Origin: Streptomyces cadmiisoli
GTDB lineage: Bacteria > Actinomycetota > Actinomycetes > Streptomycetales > Streptomycetaceae
Assembly (NCBI RefSeq): GCF_003261055.1
Contig: NZ_CP030074.1
Coordinates: 124,001-188,000 of the forward strand
Direction: 5' to 3'
DNA length: 64,000 nt
In this document: positions 7,696 to 14,936 of the stretch, piece by piece
Position numbering within the stretch: position 1 is the stretch's first letter
Layout: the number at the start of each line of letters is the position of its first letter
The notes under the pieces: model-generated
The model's database searches: none
What the model saw: only the letters and a program-made list of their open reading frames with translations
What the model was told of the DNA's origin: nothing
Translations under genes and position numbers: made by a program

Positions 7696-9042
7696 ATGGA
7701 CGCTCACGACAACGCCCCGGTGCCACCACCCGGATGCCCCGCCCACGGCTCCGGCGGCCGGGTGCCGCTGTACGGGCCGGAGTTCGCCGCATCACCGCAG
7801 GCCTACTACGAGTTCATGCGGCATTACGGCCCCGCGGCGCCGGTCGAGCTCGCCCCCGGCGTCGAGGCAACGCTGGTCACCGACTATGCGGCGGCCCTCC
7901 AGCTCCTCCAGGACTCTGTTTCCTTCCGTAAAGACGCACGCCACTGGAGGGCCTTCAACGAAGGCCGGATCAGCGAGGACAGCCCCGTCGCGCCCCTGCT
8001 GGCGTACCGGCCCAACGCGATGTTCGCCGACGGCGCCGACCACCAGCGGCTGCGGCAGGCGGTCACCGACAGCATGGCGCGGGTGGACACGCGCCGGCTG
8101 ACCCGTATCACCGAACAGGTCTCCGGCTACCTCATCTCCCGGTTCGGCTCGCTGGGTTCGGCCGACCTGCTCGCCGAGTACGCCAAGCAGTTGCCCCTGT
8201 TCGTCTTCAACGAGCTCTACGGCTGCCCCGCCGACATCGGCGACCGGGTGCTGTTCGGCATCTCCGGCATGTTCGACGGCATCAACGCCGACAAGGCGAC
8301 CATGGTGCTGTTCGAGGCCGTGGGCGAACTCGTCGCGATGAAGCGGCGCCGGCCGGGCGACGACATCACCTCCTGGCTGATGCAGCACGAGGCGAAGCTC
8401 ACCGACGAGGAGATGGTCCACCAACTCGCCCTGCTCATGGGCTCCTCCGAGGCGCAGCGCGGCCTCATCGGCAACACGCTGCACCGGCTCCTCACGCACG
8501 AGCGCTACGCGCACGGCGGCGGTCTGATCGACGAGGCCCTCGACGACACGCTGTGGGAGAACCCGCCCATGGCGAACTACGCGCCGCACTACCCCACCTC
8601 CGACATGGAGTTCGCCGGGCAGCAGCTCCAGGCCGGCGACCTGGTCCTGGTCAGCTTCGCCGCGGCCAACACCGGTCCGACGCTGACGGCCGCGCGCCAG
8701 GCCGGCAGCAACCGCGCCCACCTGGCGTGGAGCGCGGGCCCGCACGCCTGCCCGTTCAAGGACCAGGCCCGGCACATCACGGTCATCGCCATCGAGAACC
8801 TGCTCAACCGGCTGCCGGACATCCAACTCGCCGTGCCCGAGGAGAGCTTGAGCTGGCGGCCGGGCCCCTTCCACCGCACGCTCACCGCGCTTCCCACCCG
8901 TTTCACCCCGGTGCAGACCGCCGATCGGCCCGGCCGGGCCCCCGCCGCGCCGGAGCCCGCGCGCGCCCAGGAAACCTCGACGGCCCCCCAGCCCCAACGC
9001 AGTGGAATGTGGAGCCAGTTCCTCAACTGGCTGACAAGGTGA
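7696..9042 (+). CDS. cvnE: CvnE: conservon cytochrome P450, non-canonical (CYP157-like)
   Basis: A 448-residue P450-like protein. The haem-binding region is HLAWSAGPHACPFKDQ with Cys352 as the expected axial ligand. The K-helix position that is normally ExxR reads DDTLW (residues 283-287), so both Glu and Arg are replaced, and the I-helix reads GSSEAQ (249-254) without the usual acid-Thr pair. Similar loss of ExxR is known for CYP157 members of S. coelicolor conservons. The tail from about 410 is Pro/Ala-rich, ending SQFLNWLTR. The ATG at 7696 follows the cvnD stop by 17 bp. It may be a structural or unusual haem protein rather than a standard monooxygenase. Confidence 0.85.
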   Translation: MDAHDNAPVPPPGCPAHGSGGRVPLYGPEFAASPQAYYEFMRHYGPAAPVELAPGVEATLVTDYAAALQLLQDSVSFRKDARHWRAFNEGRISEDSPVAPLLAYRPNAMFADGADHQRLRQAVTDSMARVDTRRLTRITEQVSGYLISRFGSLGSADLLAEYAKQLPLFVFNELYGCPADIGDRVLFGISGMFDGINADKATMVLFEAVGELVAMKRRRPGDDITSWLMQHEAKLTDEEMVHQLALLMGSSEAQRGLIGNTLHRLLTHERYAHGGGLIDEALDDTLWENPPMANYAPHYPTSDMEFAGQQLQAGDLVLVSFAAANTGPTLTAARQAGSNRAHLAWSAGPHACPFKDQARHITVIAIENLLNRLPDIQLAVPEESLSWRPGPFHRTLTALPTRFTPVQTADRPGRAPAAPEPARAQETSTAPQPQRSGMWSQFLNWLTR

Positions 9043-9099
9043 CGTGCTTAACGTCCTCCCACAGCACCTGCCCGGCATGGAGGTTGATCGGCAGGGGTA

Positions 9100-9128
9100 G
9101 TGAGCAACGCGGCATTCGAGTTGCTCAC
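9100..9128. promoter_or_regulatory. Inverted repeat just upstream of the leader-ORF ribosome site
   Basis: GTGAGCAAC, an 11-nt spacer, GTTGCTCAC: perfect 9-bp arms ending 7 nt before the AAAGGAGG of the leader ORF. It could be an operator over the promoter or an RNA hairpin controlling initiation. It is distinct from the second hairpin at 9190-9215. Confidence 0.55.
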
Positions 9129-9145
9129 GAAGCAAAGGAGGTGTC

Positions 9146-9253
9146 ATGGACCACATATCCATCGACGCCGCACATCTGCCGAGACTCCCGATACCCGCCC
9201 TACGGGGCGGGTATCTTCCTGTCCGCGTCCCGCACCACCGGACGAGCCGGTGA
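9146..9253 (+). CDS. 35-residue leader ORF coupled to the prenyltransferase
   Basis: A small ORF with the best ribosome site in the area (AAAGGAGGTGTC before ATG at 9146). The product starts MDHISIDAAHLPRLPIPALR, contains GGYLPVRVP and ends HHRTSR, with no Trp or Cys. Its TGA stop overlaps the GTG start of the prenyltransferase (GTGA at 9250-9253), so prenyltransferase translation should depend on ribosomes finishing this ORF. A perfect 11-bp hairpin lies inside it. It may be a regulatory leader peptide; a role as a modified peptide substrate is possible but has no direct support. Confidence 0.6.
   Translation: MDHISIDAAHLPRLPIPALRGGYLPVRVPHHRTSR
9190..9215 (+). promoter_or_regulatory. Strong RNA hairpin inside the leader ORF
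   Basis: GATACCCGCCC, loop TACG, GGGCGGGTATC: a perfect 11-bp stem with a 4-nt loop, about 35 nt before the prenyltransferase start. A ribosome on the leader ORF must unfold it. This suits ribosome-dependent attenuation or translational coupling; no U-run follows, so it is not an obvious terminator. Confidence 0.6.
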
Positions 9254-10377
9254 GCGGGGCGCGGGTCGGCGCTGAGTCGCCCGGCATACCCACTCTCGGT
9301 TCCTTCACCGGCGGCCAGTCGCGCAGGCTCTGCGCGGCCGCCGGTCTGTCCCAGGACGACTGCGACACCTACGCCCAGGTACTGAGCGAATCCCTGGGCA
9401 CCGCCTCCGTACGGTCGTTGGACCTCCCGCCCCCGAACCGCACCTTCCTGTCCGACGACCACACGCCCGTGGAGTTCTCCCTGTCGTTCCGGCCGGGTGC
9501 GGCACCCGCGGTACGGGTGCTGGTGGAACCGGGCTGCGGAGCGGCCGACCTGGCCCGCAACGGGCGTACCGGACTCGAGGCGGTCCGCGCCATGGCGAGC
9601 CGCTGGCGCTTCACGACCGAACCTCTCGACGCGGTCGCGGACCTGTTCCTTCCGTCGTCCCCGCAGGGCGATTTCGCCCTGTGGTGCGCCCTGGAACTGC
9701 GCCCCGGCGGCATCCCCCAGCTCAAGGTCTATCTGAACCCGGCCGCTTCCGGCCGCGAACACCGTGCCGAGACGGTACGGGAGGCGCTGCGGCGGCTCGG
9801 CCACCACCAGGCCTTCGGCGCCATGCCCGAAGCCGACGGATACCCGTTCCTCGCCCTGGACCTCGGGGACTGGGAGCAGCCGCGGGTGAAGGTCTATCTG
9901 AGCCACGACGACATGACGGCCGACCGGGCCGCACTCCTGTCGCGGATGGACCCCGGCCCCGACCCCGCGGACCTCGAGGAGTTCTTCCGCGCGGCCGCGG
10001 GCACCCGCTCCGAGGCGGACCGTCTGACCAGGCGGCCCGCTCTGACCTGTCACGCGTTCACCGACACCGCGGCCGCACGGCCGAGCGGCTTCACTCTGCA
10101 CATCCCCGTCAGGGACTACGCGCGCCACGACAAAGAGGTCCTGGCCCGCGCCACCAACCTGCTGCACCGGCACGGCATGGACGCCGGCCCGCTGGACCGC
10201 GCGCTCGCCGCCCTCACCCGACGGCGGCCCGAGGACGGCGTCGGTCTGATCTCCTACCTCGCACTGGCCCACCAGCACGGTCGGCCGGCCCGGGTGACGA
10301 CGTACCTGTCCTGTGAGGCGTACGCCGTCAGGCCGCCGAACGTGATGGCGCCGGACCCGGTGGAAGCGATGCGCTGA
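9250..10377 (+). CDS. DMATS-type aromatic (indole/tryptophan) prenyltransferase
   Basis: 375 residues of the ABBA/DMATS fold. Features include ESLGTASVRSLDL, TPVEFSLSF, the repeated Lys-Tyr strand motifs LKVYLNP and VKVYLSHDD, and the C-terminal VTTYLSCEAYAVRPP. Bacterial DMATS enzymes transfer dimethylallyl groups to the indole ring of tryptophan without needing a metal. The GTG at 9250 overlaps the leader ORF stop. The convergent flavin monooxygenase at 10510-11808 recalls the S. coelicolor SCO7467/SCO7468 pair, which turns tryptophan into a dimethylallyl-indole-acetonitrile; by analogy this enzyme probably prenylates tryptophan. Ring position cannot be told from sequence. Confidence 0.8.
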   Translation: MSGARVGAESPGIPTLGSFTGGQSRRLCAAAGLSQDDCDTYAQVLSESLGTASVRSLDLPPPNRTFLSDDHTPVEFSLSFRPGAAPAVRVLVEPGCGAADLARNGRTGLEAVRAMASRWRFTTEPLDAVADLFLPSSPQGDFALWCALELRPGGIPQLKVYLNPAASGREHRAETVREALRRLGHHQAFGAMPEADGYPFLALDLGDWEQPRVKVYLSHDDMTADRAALLSRMDPGPDPADLEEFFRAAAGTRSEADRLTRRPALTCHAFTDTAAARPSGFTLHIPVRDYARHDKEVLARATNLLHRHGMDAGPLDRALAALTRRRPEDGVGLISYLALAHQHGRPARVTTYLSCEAYAVRPPNVMAPDPVEAMR

Positions 10378-10401
10378 CTCAGGTGCCCACCCGAGGCCGA
10401 G

Positions 10402-10431
10402 GGCGCCGCCGACGCGATGCGTGGCGGCGCC
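10402..10431. terminator. Bidirectional terminator between convergent genes
   Basis: GGCGCCGCC and GGCGGCGCC arms with an inner ACGC/GCGT pairing lie in the 132 bp between the ends of the prenyltransferase and the monooxygenase. The stem can form in both transcripts. Confidence 0.6.
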
Positions 10432-10509
10432 GGACCTCCGAGAGATCCGCCGAGACGAGGACCGCTTCAGCCCTCGCTTCCGGCCGGGCAGTGCCTCCCG
10501 GACGGCGGA

Positions 10510-11808
10510 TCACACATTGATCAGCCCCCGCAACTCCCCCAGGTACGGGCCTACGTCGACCTGGATCGAGGCCCCCTGGGTACGGCCGTAGCGCTCGGCG
10601 ATGTCGTCCAGGTACGCGGAGATCTCCGCCCGCATCACATCCCGCGACGGCAGCGTCACCTCACCCTCGATGATGCGGGTGACCCACTGCGCCTGTGCCT
10701 CCACCAGTCGCGTGATCGCCCCCACCGGCCTGACCAGTCCGACGAAGTACAGGCCCGGCCGGCCCGGGGCGACCACCCTCCGGTACAGCTCCACCGAACC
10801 GTCCGGACCGATCGGGCAGCCCGGGGGCAGGAACGGGAAGGCCATGTGGAATCCGGTGCAGTAGACGACGGTGTCCGCCTCCACGTGCGTCCCGTCGGTG
10901 AAGACCACACGGTTGCCCTCGAAGCGGTCGATCGCGGGCTTCGGCGTCACCGCGCCGTGCCGGATACGACTGAGGATCTCGTCGGAGATGGTCACCGCCG
11001 AGGAGAAGATCGGGTGGTCGGGCTCGGGCAGCCCGTAGTCCCCCAGTCGGCCCCGCGCCACCAGCAGCGCCTGCTCCACGAACCGGCGCTTCTCACCGAG
11101 GGACATCACGTTCCACCAGGAAGCCTCGGCGATCTCGTCGACCGATGTCCCGAACAGCTGCTTGGGGACGATGTGCAGTCCCCGGCGTACCGAGACGACG
11201 GTCTGCGCGGCATGCCTCGACAGATCGGCCGCGATGTCCACCGCCGACGCTCCGAGGCCGACGACGACCGTCCGCTGCCCGGCGTAGTCGCTGCCCTGGC
11301 GGTAGTCCAATGAGTGCAGAATCGTTCCAGCAAAAGCGGCGGCACCCGGCGGAAGAGGATCCGGCAGGGCGGGCTCGGAGTGATGGCCCGAAGCGACGAT
11401 CACTCGCTCGAAGCGCCGCGACACCACCGCACCGTCCGCGCCACGGCTGACCACCGTCCACATGTGGTCCGCCTCCTGCTGCACCGACAGCACCTCGGTA
11501 CGCAGTTCGACATGCTCCAGAACGCCCGACCACTGGGCGAACGACCGCAGATAGGCCGCGACATCACTGTGCCGCGGGTACAGCGGATAGGAATCCGGCA
11601 TCGGAAAATCGGCGTAGCCGGTCAGCTGCTTGGCAGTGTTGAGGTGCAGTGACATGTACCCCGGGCCCCGCTCACCGGCTTCCGGCTGACGCCAGACCCC
11701 GCCGACATCGGGAGCCTTCTCAAGACAGACGACCTCGATACCGCGGTCCTTCAGGGCATACGCCACCGCCAGCCCTGACAGCCCCGCACCGATCACACAC
11801 GCACGCAC
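10510..11808 (-). CDS. Flavin-dependent monooxygenase (FMO / N-hydroxylating type)
   Basis: 432 residues with two dinucleotide folds: the FAD site [10 protein letters not shown] at residues 8-17 followed by [11 protein letters not shown], and the NADPH site [13 protein letters not shown] near the middle. [15 protein letters not shown] near residue 320 matches the FMO TGY/TGF motif. Such enzymes oxygenate amine nitrogen, for example of prenylated tryptophan on the way to an oxime or nitrile. It converges on the DMATS gene, the same partnership as SCO7468 with SCO7467, so the two probably form a short prenyl-indole pathway. The 299-bp region upstream, with parB on its far side, holds its promoter. 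Confidence 0.8.
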   Translation of the reverse strand: MRACVIGAGLSGLAVAYALKDRGIEVVCLEKAPDVGGVWRQPEAGERGPGYMSLHLNTAKQLTGYADFPMPDSYPLYPRHSDVAAYLRSFAQWSGVLEHVELRTEVLSVQQEADHMWTVVSRGADGAVVSRRFERVIVASGHHSEPALPDPLPPGAAAFAGTILHSLDYRQGSDYAGQRTVVVGLGASAVDIAADLSRHAAQTVVSVRRGLHIVPKQLFGTSVDEIAEASWWNVMSLGEKRRFVEQALLVARGRLGDYGLPEPDHPIFSSAVTISDEILSRIRHGAVTPKPAIDRFEGNRVVFTDGTHVEADTVVYCTGFHMAFPFLPPGCPIGPDGSVELYRRVVAPGRPGLYFVGLVRPVGAITRLVEAQAQWVTRIIEGEVTLPSRDVMRAEISAYLDDIAERYGRTQGASIQVDVGPYLGELRGLINV

Positions 11809-12062
11809 GGCTTCCCCCCTTCCTCCCCAAGCCGGACACCACCTTCCTCCGGCTCATTCGAATTCTCTGCACATTCGTTCCCTCCCACACACTGGCCCGC
11901 CGCCCATGCGTCGAAACACCGCACAGCGACCACCCCTGTACTCGGCGAAGCAAGGGGGGTGCGTGGAGGCAGACGAGGAGCACGGCCAAAGGTGGGGCTC
12001 GGGAGGAAACTGAGGCGCTCTAAGCTCCGGGCTCACGGCCGAGCGGGCGCCGAACACAGGAC

Positions 12063-12096
12063 GGGAGCCCTCCGCACGTCACGGCAGAGGGCTCCC
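12063..12096 (-). terminator. Terminator downstream of parB
   Basis: GGGAGCCCTC and GAGGGCTCCC (10-bp arms, 14-nt loop) begin 12 bp beyond the parB stop on the minus strand. The gap 11809-12107 otherwise holds only the monooxygenase promoter region. Confidence 0.65.
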
Positions 12097-12107
12097 CTGG
12101 TGGCCTG

Positions 12108-13511
12108 TCACTGGCCGACGCGGTCGCCGGCCCCGGCGTTCCTCTGTCGCTGATGGTCATTGAGAATCCGAAGCATCCGGTCGAGCTCGACGTCACTCAT
12201 CTTCTTGATGAGATGCATGGCGATGAACGTGCCGTCGTCGTAAGGAAGATTCGGCGGGGTGCGGCCTTCTGCCTGAGCGGACGCCGAGGCACCGGTCCGC
12301 TCCTCGCCACGCGGACCCGAGGGGTCGGCGGTCCCCACATCGCCGCGCGAACCTGAAGGAGCGGAAGCGGCGGTCACATCGCCGCGCGGACCTGAGGGCG
12401 TCGCGGGCCTGCTGTCGCTGCGCGGCTCGGGAACACTCTCCGGCCGCCGGGACGTCTCACCACTCCGGCTCTCGGCGGGCGCGGCAGGTTCGATGGGCTC
12501 GGCATGCTCAGCGGTTGCGGCCGGTTCGGCGGGCTCGGCGATGTCCGTTTCCCGGGCCGGGGTGATTACGCCGTAATCACTCTGCCCGTTGAGAGGCGCG
12601 GTTTCTGACTTGGGTTCGGGCTCGAGTACGGGCTCAACCGGTTCCGGTTCCGGTTCCCGTTCCCGTTCCGGGGCCGGGGCCGGGGCCGGGGCCGGGGTGA
12701 TTACGGCGTAATCACTCTGCCCGCTGAGTGGCCCGGGTTCCCGCTCGACGGCGACCGATTCGACGGGCTGCGGCTTGGGAGCCAGCGCGGCCTGCCGCTC
12801 CGCCTCCTTCCGGGCCCGCTCCGCCTTGAGTTCCTCCAGAGCCGCTGCCTGCTCCTCGTGCGGCCGGTTGCCGACGGCACGCAGCAGCTCGATCGGTTCC
12901 TCGCTGATCCGCGCCTGGAGTTCCGGGGTGAGATTGAGCAGCGCCAGCCGCTGCGACACCCAGCCCTGGGAACGGTGCAGCCGCTTCGCCAGACCCCGTT
13001 GGCTGCCGTGGATGGCCAGCAGCCGTTGCAGGGCGCGCGCCTCGTCGAGTTCCTCCAGGTCCTGACGGTGGATATTGGCGACGAGCGCGGACTCCAGGAG
13101 TTCCTCGGAGGTGGCTCCCTGCTCGTCGCTGACCATCACCTTGACGGCGGCGAGGCCGGCTTCGCGCGCGGCGGCGAGTCGGCTGCTGCCGTCGATGACG
13201 ACGTACGCGGTGTCCGGCTCGATGTCGCTCTCACGATCGGGGTTGGCCTTGACGTAGGCGTCACGGTTCATGACCGTGATGGCCTGCTTCTGGCCGTGCG
13301 TCTTCAGACTGCCCGCGAGATCGGTGAGGTCCCCGAGGGTGGAACGCGGGTTGTCCGGGTTGAGGCTGACACGGTGCGGGGGGAGTTCGTTCGGTGGTGC
13401 GACCCCCTCGGTGGGGACACCCGTGGCCGCCGCGACGGCCTGGCGGCGGGCGCTGACCGGGCGCACTCCCCCACCGAACCGGCCGGCACCCAACTGGTCG
13501 GCCTTGCTCAC
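12108..13511 (-). CDS. parB: ParB-family centromere-binding protein with parS-like sites in its own gene
   Basis: 467 residues. The N-terminal ParB domain runs from ELPPHRVSLNPDNPRSTLGD through VVIDGSSRLAAAREAG and LVANIHRQDLEELDEARALQ; a helix-turn-helix follows in RGLAKRLHRSQGWVSQRLAL. A long Pro/Glu/Ala-rich linker then holds two copies of QSDYxVIT, and a conserved-looking tail IKKMSDVELDRMLRILNDH ends the protein. It should bind the palindromes listed here and work with ParA in partition. The two QSDYxVIT peptides are the translation of two of these palindromes. The GTG at 13511 overlaps the parA stop (GTGA). It differs from the chromosomal ParB/GTTTCACGTGAAAC system. Confidence 0.85.
   Translation of the reverse strand: MSKADQLGAGRFGGGVRPVSARRQAVAAATGVPTEGVAPPNELPPHRVSLNPDNPRSTLGDLTDLAGSLKTHGQKQAITVMNRDAYVKANPDRESDIEPDTAYVVIDGSSRLAAAREAGLAAVKVMVSDEQGATSEELLESALVANIHRQDLEELDEARALQRLLAIHGSQRGLAKRLHRSQGWVSQRLALLNLTPELQARISEEPIELLRAVGNRPHEEQAAALEELKAERARKEAERQAALAPKPQPVESVAVEREPGPLSGQSDYAVITPAPAPAPAPEREREPEPEPVEPVLEPEPKSETAPLNGQSDYGVITPARETDIAEPAEPAATAEHAEPIEPAAPAESRSGETSRRPESVPEPRSDSRPATPSGPRGDVTAASAPSGSRGDVGTADPSGPRGEERTGASASAQAEGRTPPNLPYDDGTFIAMHLIKKMSDVELDRMLRILNDHQRQRNAGAGDRVGQ
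12562..12580. repeat. parS-like palindrome, copy 1 (inside parB)
   Basis: GTGATTACG-C-CGTAATCAC, perfect 9-bp arms, in the linker-coding part of parB where it encodes SDYGVIT. Confidence 0.8.
12697..12715. repeat. parS-like palindrome, copy 2 (inside parB)
   Basis: GTGATTACG-G-CGTAATCAC, perfect 9-bp arms, 135 bp from copy 1 and in the same reading phase of parB, encoding SDYAVIT. Confidence 0.8.
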
Positions 13512-14782
13512 AGCACCTCCCTGGCAAGGGCGCGCATCCCGATCGCCTGTTGTGACTTGGGGGCATACGACAGCAGAGGCTGCTTCACTCGGACGGCTTC
13601 CTTCTGTTCCTTCAGGTCGCCGATGAGACCGACGACCCTCGGATCCTTTATGTCCACCCACCCCTGAAGGGATGATGTTGCGATGTAACCACGGCGGGAG
13701 TCGTACAGGTTGACGACGATGCCGAGGTAGTCGATGTCGACATCGAGGTCGCCGCGCAGGTCGTCGATCTGGGTGGTGAGCAGGTCGTAGGCGTCCGCGG
13801 AGCTGTCCTCGGCCTGGACGACGATCAGGGCGCCCGACTGGCCGGGCCGCTCACCGTCGCGGCGGCGGCCGTAGTAGGCGGCCGCGTCCATGCTGAGTCC
13901 GAGGCTGGGCGGGCAGTCGACGATGATTACGTCGTAATCACTCTCGAGCGGTGCGAGCGCCCGCTCGAGCGCGGCCTCACGGGCTCGCACCGCGGAAAGG
14001 CGTACGTCGAGAAGGAAGGCGTCGTGGCACGCCGGAAGCAGGTGCAGCCTGCCGGCGAACTTCTCCTCGTCGACGGAGACCACGAGGTCACGGAGATCGC
14101 CCTTGGGGTCACCCGCCATGTGGTTGGTGAGGCTGTCGCCGTTCATCGGCAGGGGAGTGGCGCCCAGTTGGTTGGTGAGGTGGCACTGCGGGTCGAAGTC
14201 GACCAGGAGCACACGCTGACCGAGCCCGGGGAGGTTCTCGATGTCGAGCGGGTTCTCGTTCTGCTCCGCCTCGTCGGCCTGGACATTGCTCTGCCCGAGA
14301 GCCTTGGCGAGGGCCTTGGCGACCTGCACGGGGTGAAGGGCGTTGGAGTCCTCGGCGAGGGCTTCACCGACACCGGCGGTGACGGCCGTCTTGCCGACCC
14401 CGCCCTTCTGGTTGCAGACCACCATGCGGCGAGTGATCTCGGGCCGGGTGACGTCCGGTGCGGGGTTGGTGTCGAGCCAGAGCTGGACCGACTGGGCGAG
14501 ACCCTGGATCAGCGAGACTCGCCGGTCGGTGACGGTCTGCCGGAACTCCTCCCACTGACCCGGAGGCAGGAAGGTGGAGAAGGAGTCGGCGCCCGAGGTG
14601 TCGACGGCCGCGATGGTGGAAGCGAGGTCGCACCAGTCCCTGATGCCCTGCTCGACCGCCGCTTGGATCTCGATGCCGTGCTGGGCGGCTCTGATCTTCA
14701 GGTTCTGCCGGAGCCATCCCGGCAACTTGCTGACGACCTTTTCGCGGTCGCTGGTTGCTGGCGAGTTCATGAGGGAAACCAT
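13508..14782 (-). CDS. parA: ParA-family partition ATPase
   Basis: About 424 residues from the ATG at 14782. An N-terminal region of about 115 residues, containing SKLPGWLRQNLKIRAAQHGI, precedes the ParA ATPase: deviant Walker A NQKGGVGKTAVTAG, Walker A' VLLVDFDPQCHLTNQLG, and Walker B VIIVDCPPSLGLSMDAA. The long N-terminus is that of plasmid-type ParA (type Ia), which also represses its own promoter. Several in-frame starts exist (GTG 14815, ATG 14794, 14782, 14770) and none has a clear ribosome site, so a leaderless message is possible. The stop overlaps parB (GTGA). Together with ParB and the palindromes it should segregate a replicon. Confidence 0.85.
   Translation of the reverse strand: MVSLMNSPATSDREKVVSKLPGWLRQNLKIRAAQHGIEIQAAVEQGIRDWCDLASTIAAVDTSGADSFSTFLPPGQWEEFRQTVTDRRVSLIQGLAQSVQLWLDTNPAPDVTRPEITRRMVVCNQKGGVGKTAVTAGVGEALAEDSNALHPVQVAKALAKALGQSNVQADEAEQNENPLDIENLPGLGQRVLLVDFDPQCHLTNQLGATPLPMNGDSLTNHMAGDPKGDLRDLVVSVDEEKFAGRLHLLPACHDAFLLDVRLSAVRAREAALERALAPLESDYDVIIVDCPPSLGLSMDAAAYYGRRRDGERPGQSGALIVVQAEDSSADAYDLLTTQIDDLRGDLDVDIDYLGIVVNLYDSRRGYIATSSLQGWVDIKDPRVVGLIGDLKEQKEAVRVKQPLLSYAPKSQQAIGMRALAREVL
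13923..13941. repeat. parS-like palindrome, copy 3 (inside parA)
   Basis: ATGATTACG-T-CGTAATCAC. The outer base of one arm is changed but the 17-bp core is perfect. It lies in parA at the SDYDVIIVD codons, just before the Walker B region. Confidence 0.75.
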
Positions 14783-14821
14783 ACTAACGTCCATGATCTT
14801 TTGAAGCATCGACACGTTAGT
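14783..14821. promoter_or_regulatory. Inverted repeat at the parA start
   Basis: ACTAACGT at 14783-14790 and ACGTTAGT at 14814-14821, 8-bp perfect arms with 23 bp between. They straddle the candidate parA starts, where an autorepressor such as ParA would bind. They differ from the TGATTACG palindromes. Confidence 0.5.
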
Positions 14822-14863
14822 TATGGAAGGTTCCCGGCCCGCAAACCCTCTCTCAGGGAGCCC

Positions 14864-14892
14864 AGAGGGTGATTACGCCGTAATCACCCTCT
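14864..14892. repeat. parS-like palindrome, copy 4, extended, upstream of parA
   Basis: The core GTGATTACG-C-CGTAATCAC at 14869-14887 is extended by 5 more paired bases on each side (AGAGG/CCTCT), a 29-bp perfect palindrome. It lies between the parA start and the 3' end of the next gene, so it could serve both partition and parAB autoregulation. Confidence 0.8.
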
Positions 14893-14936
14893 CAGCACTC
14901 GGCACATGAGTCACGGGTCGGCAGGGTCCGTCACGG

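Noticed and set aside
9146..9253. Tryptophan attenuator leader peptide (trp/tna type)
   Set aside because: The peptide contains no Trp codon, so stalling on tryptophan cannot work in the classical way; only a general leader role is kept.
7792..10278. An 828-codon open frame on the minus strand across cvnE and the prenyltransferase
   Set aside because: It is antisense to two genes with clear motifs and is rich in Gly/Arg/Val from reverse-complement GC codons; no family motif or ribosome site is present.
10417..11313. Plus-strand frame opposite the flavin monooxygenase
   Set aside because: It is the antisense shadow of a gene with intact FAD and NADPH motifs and has no motif of its own.
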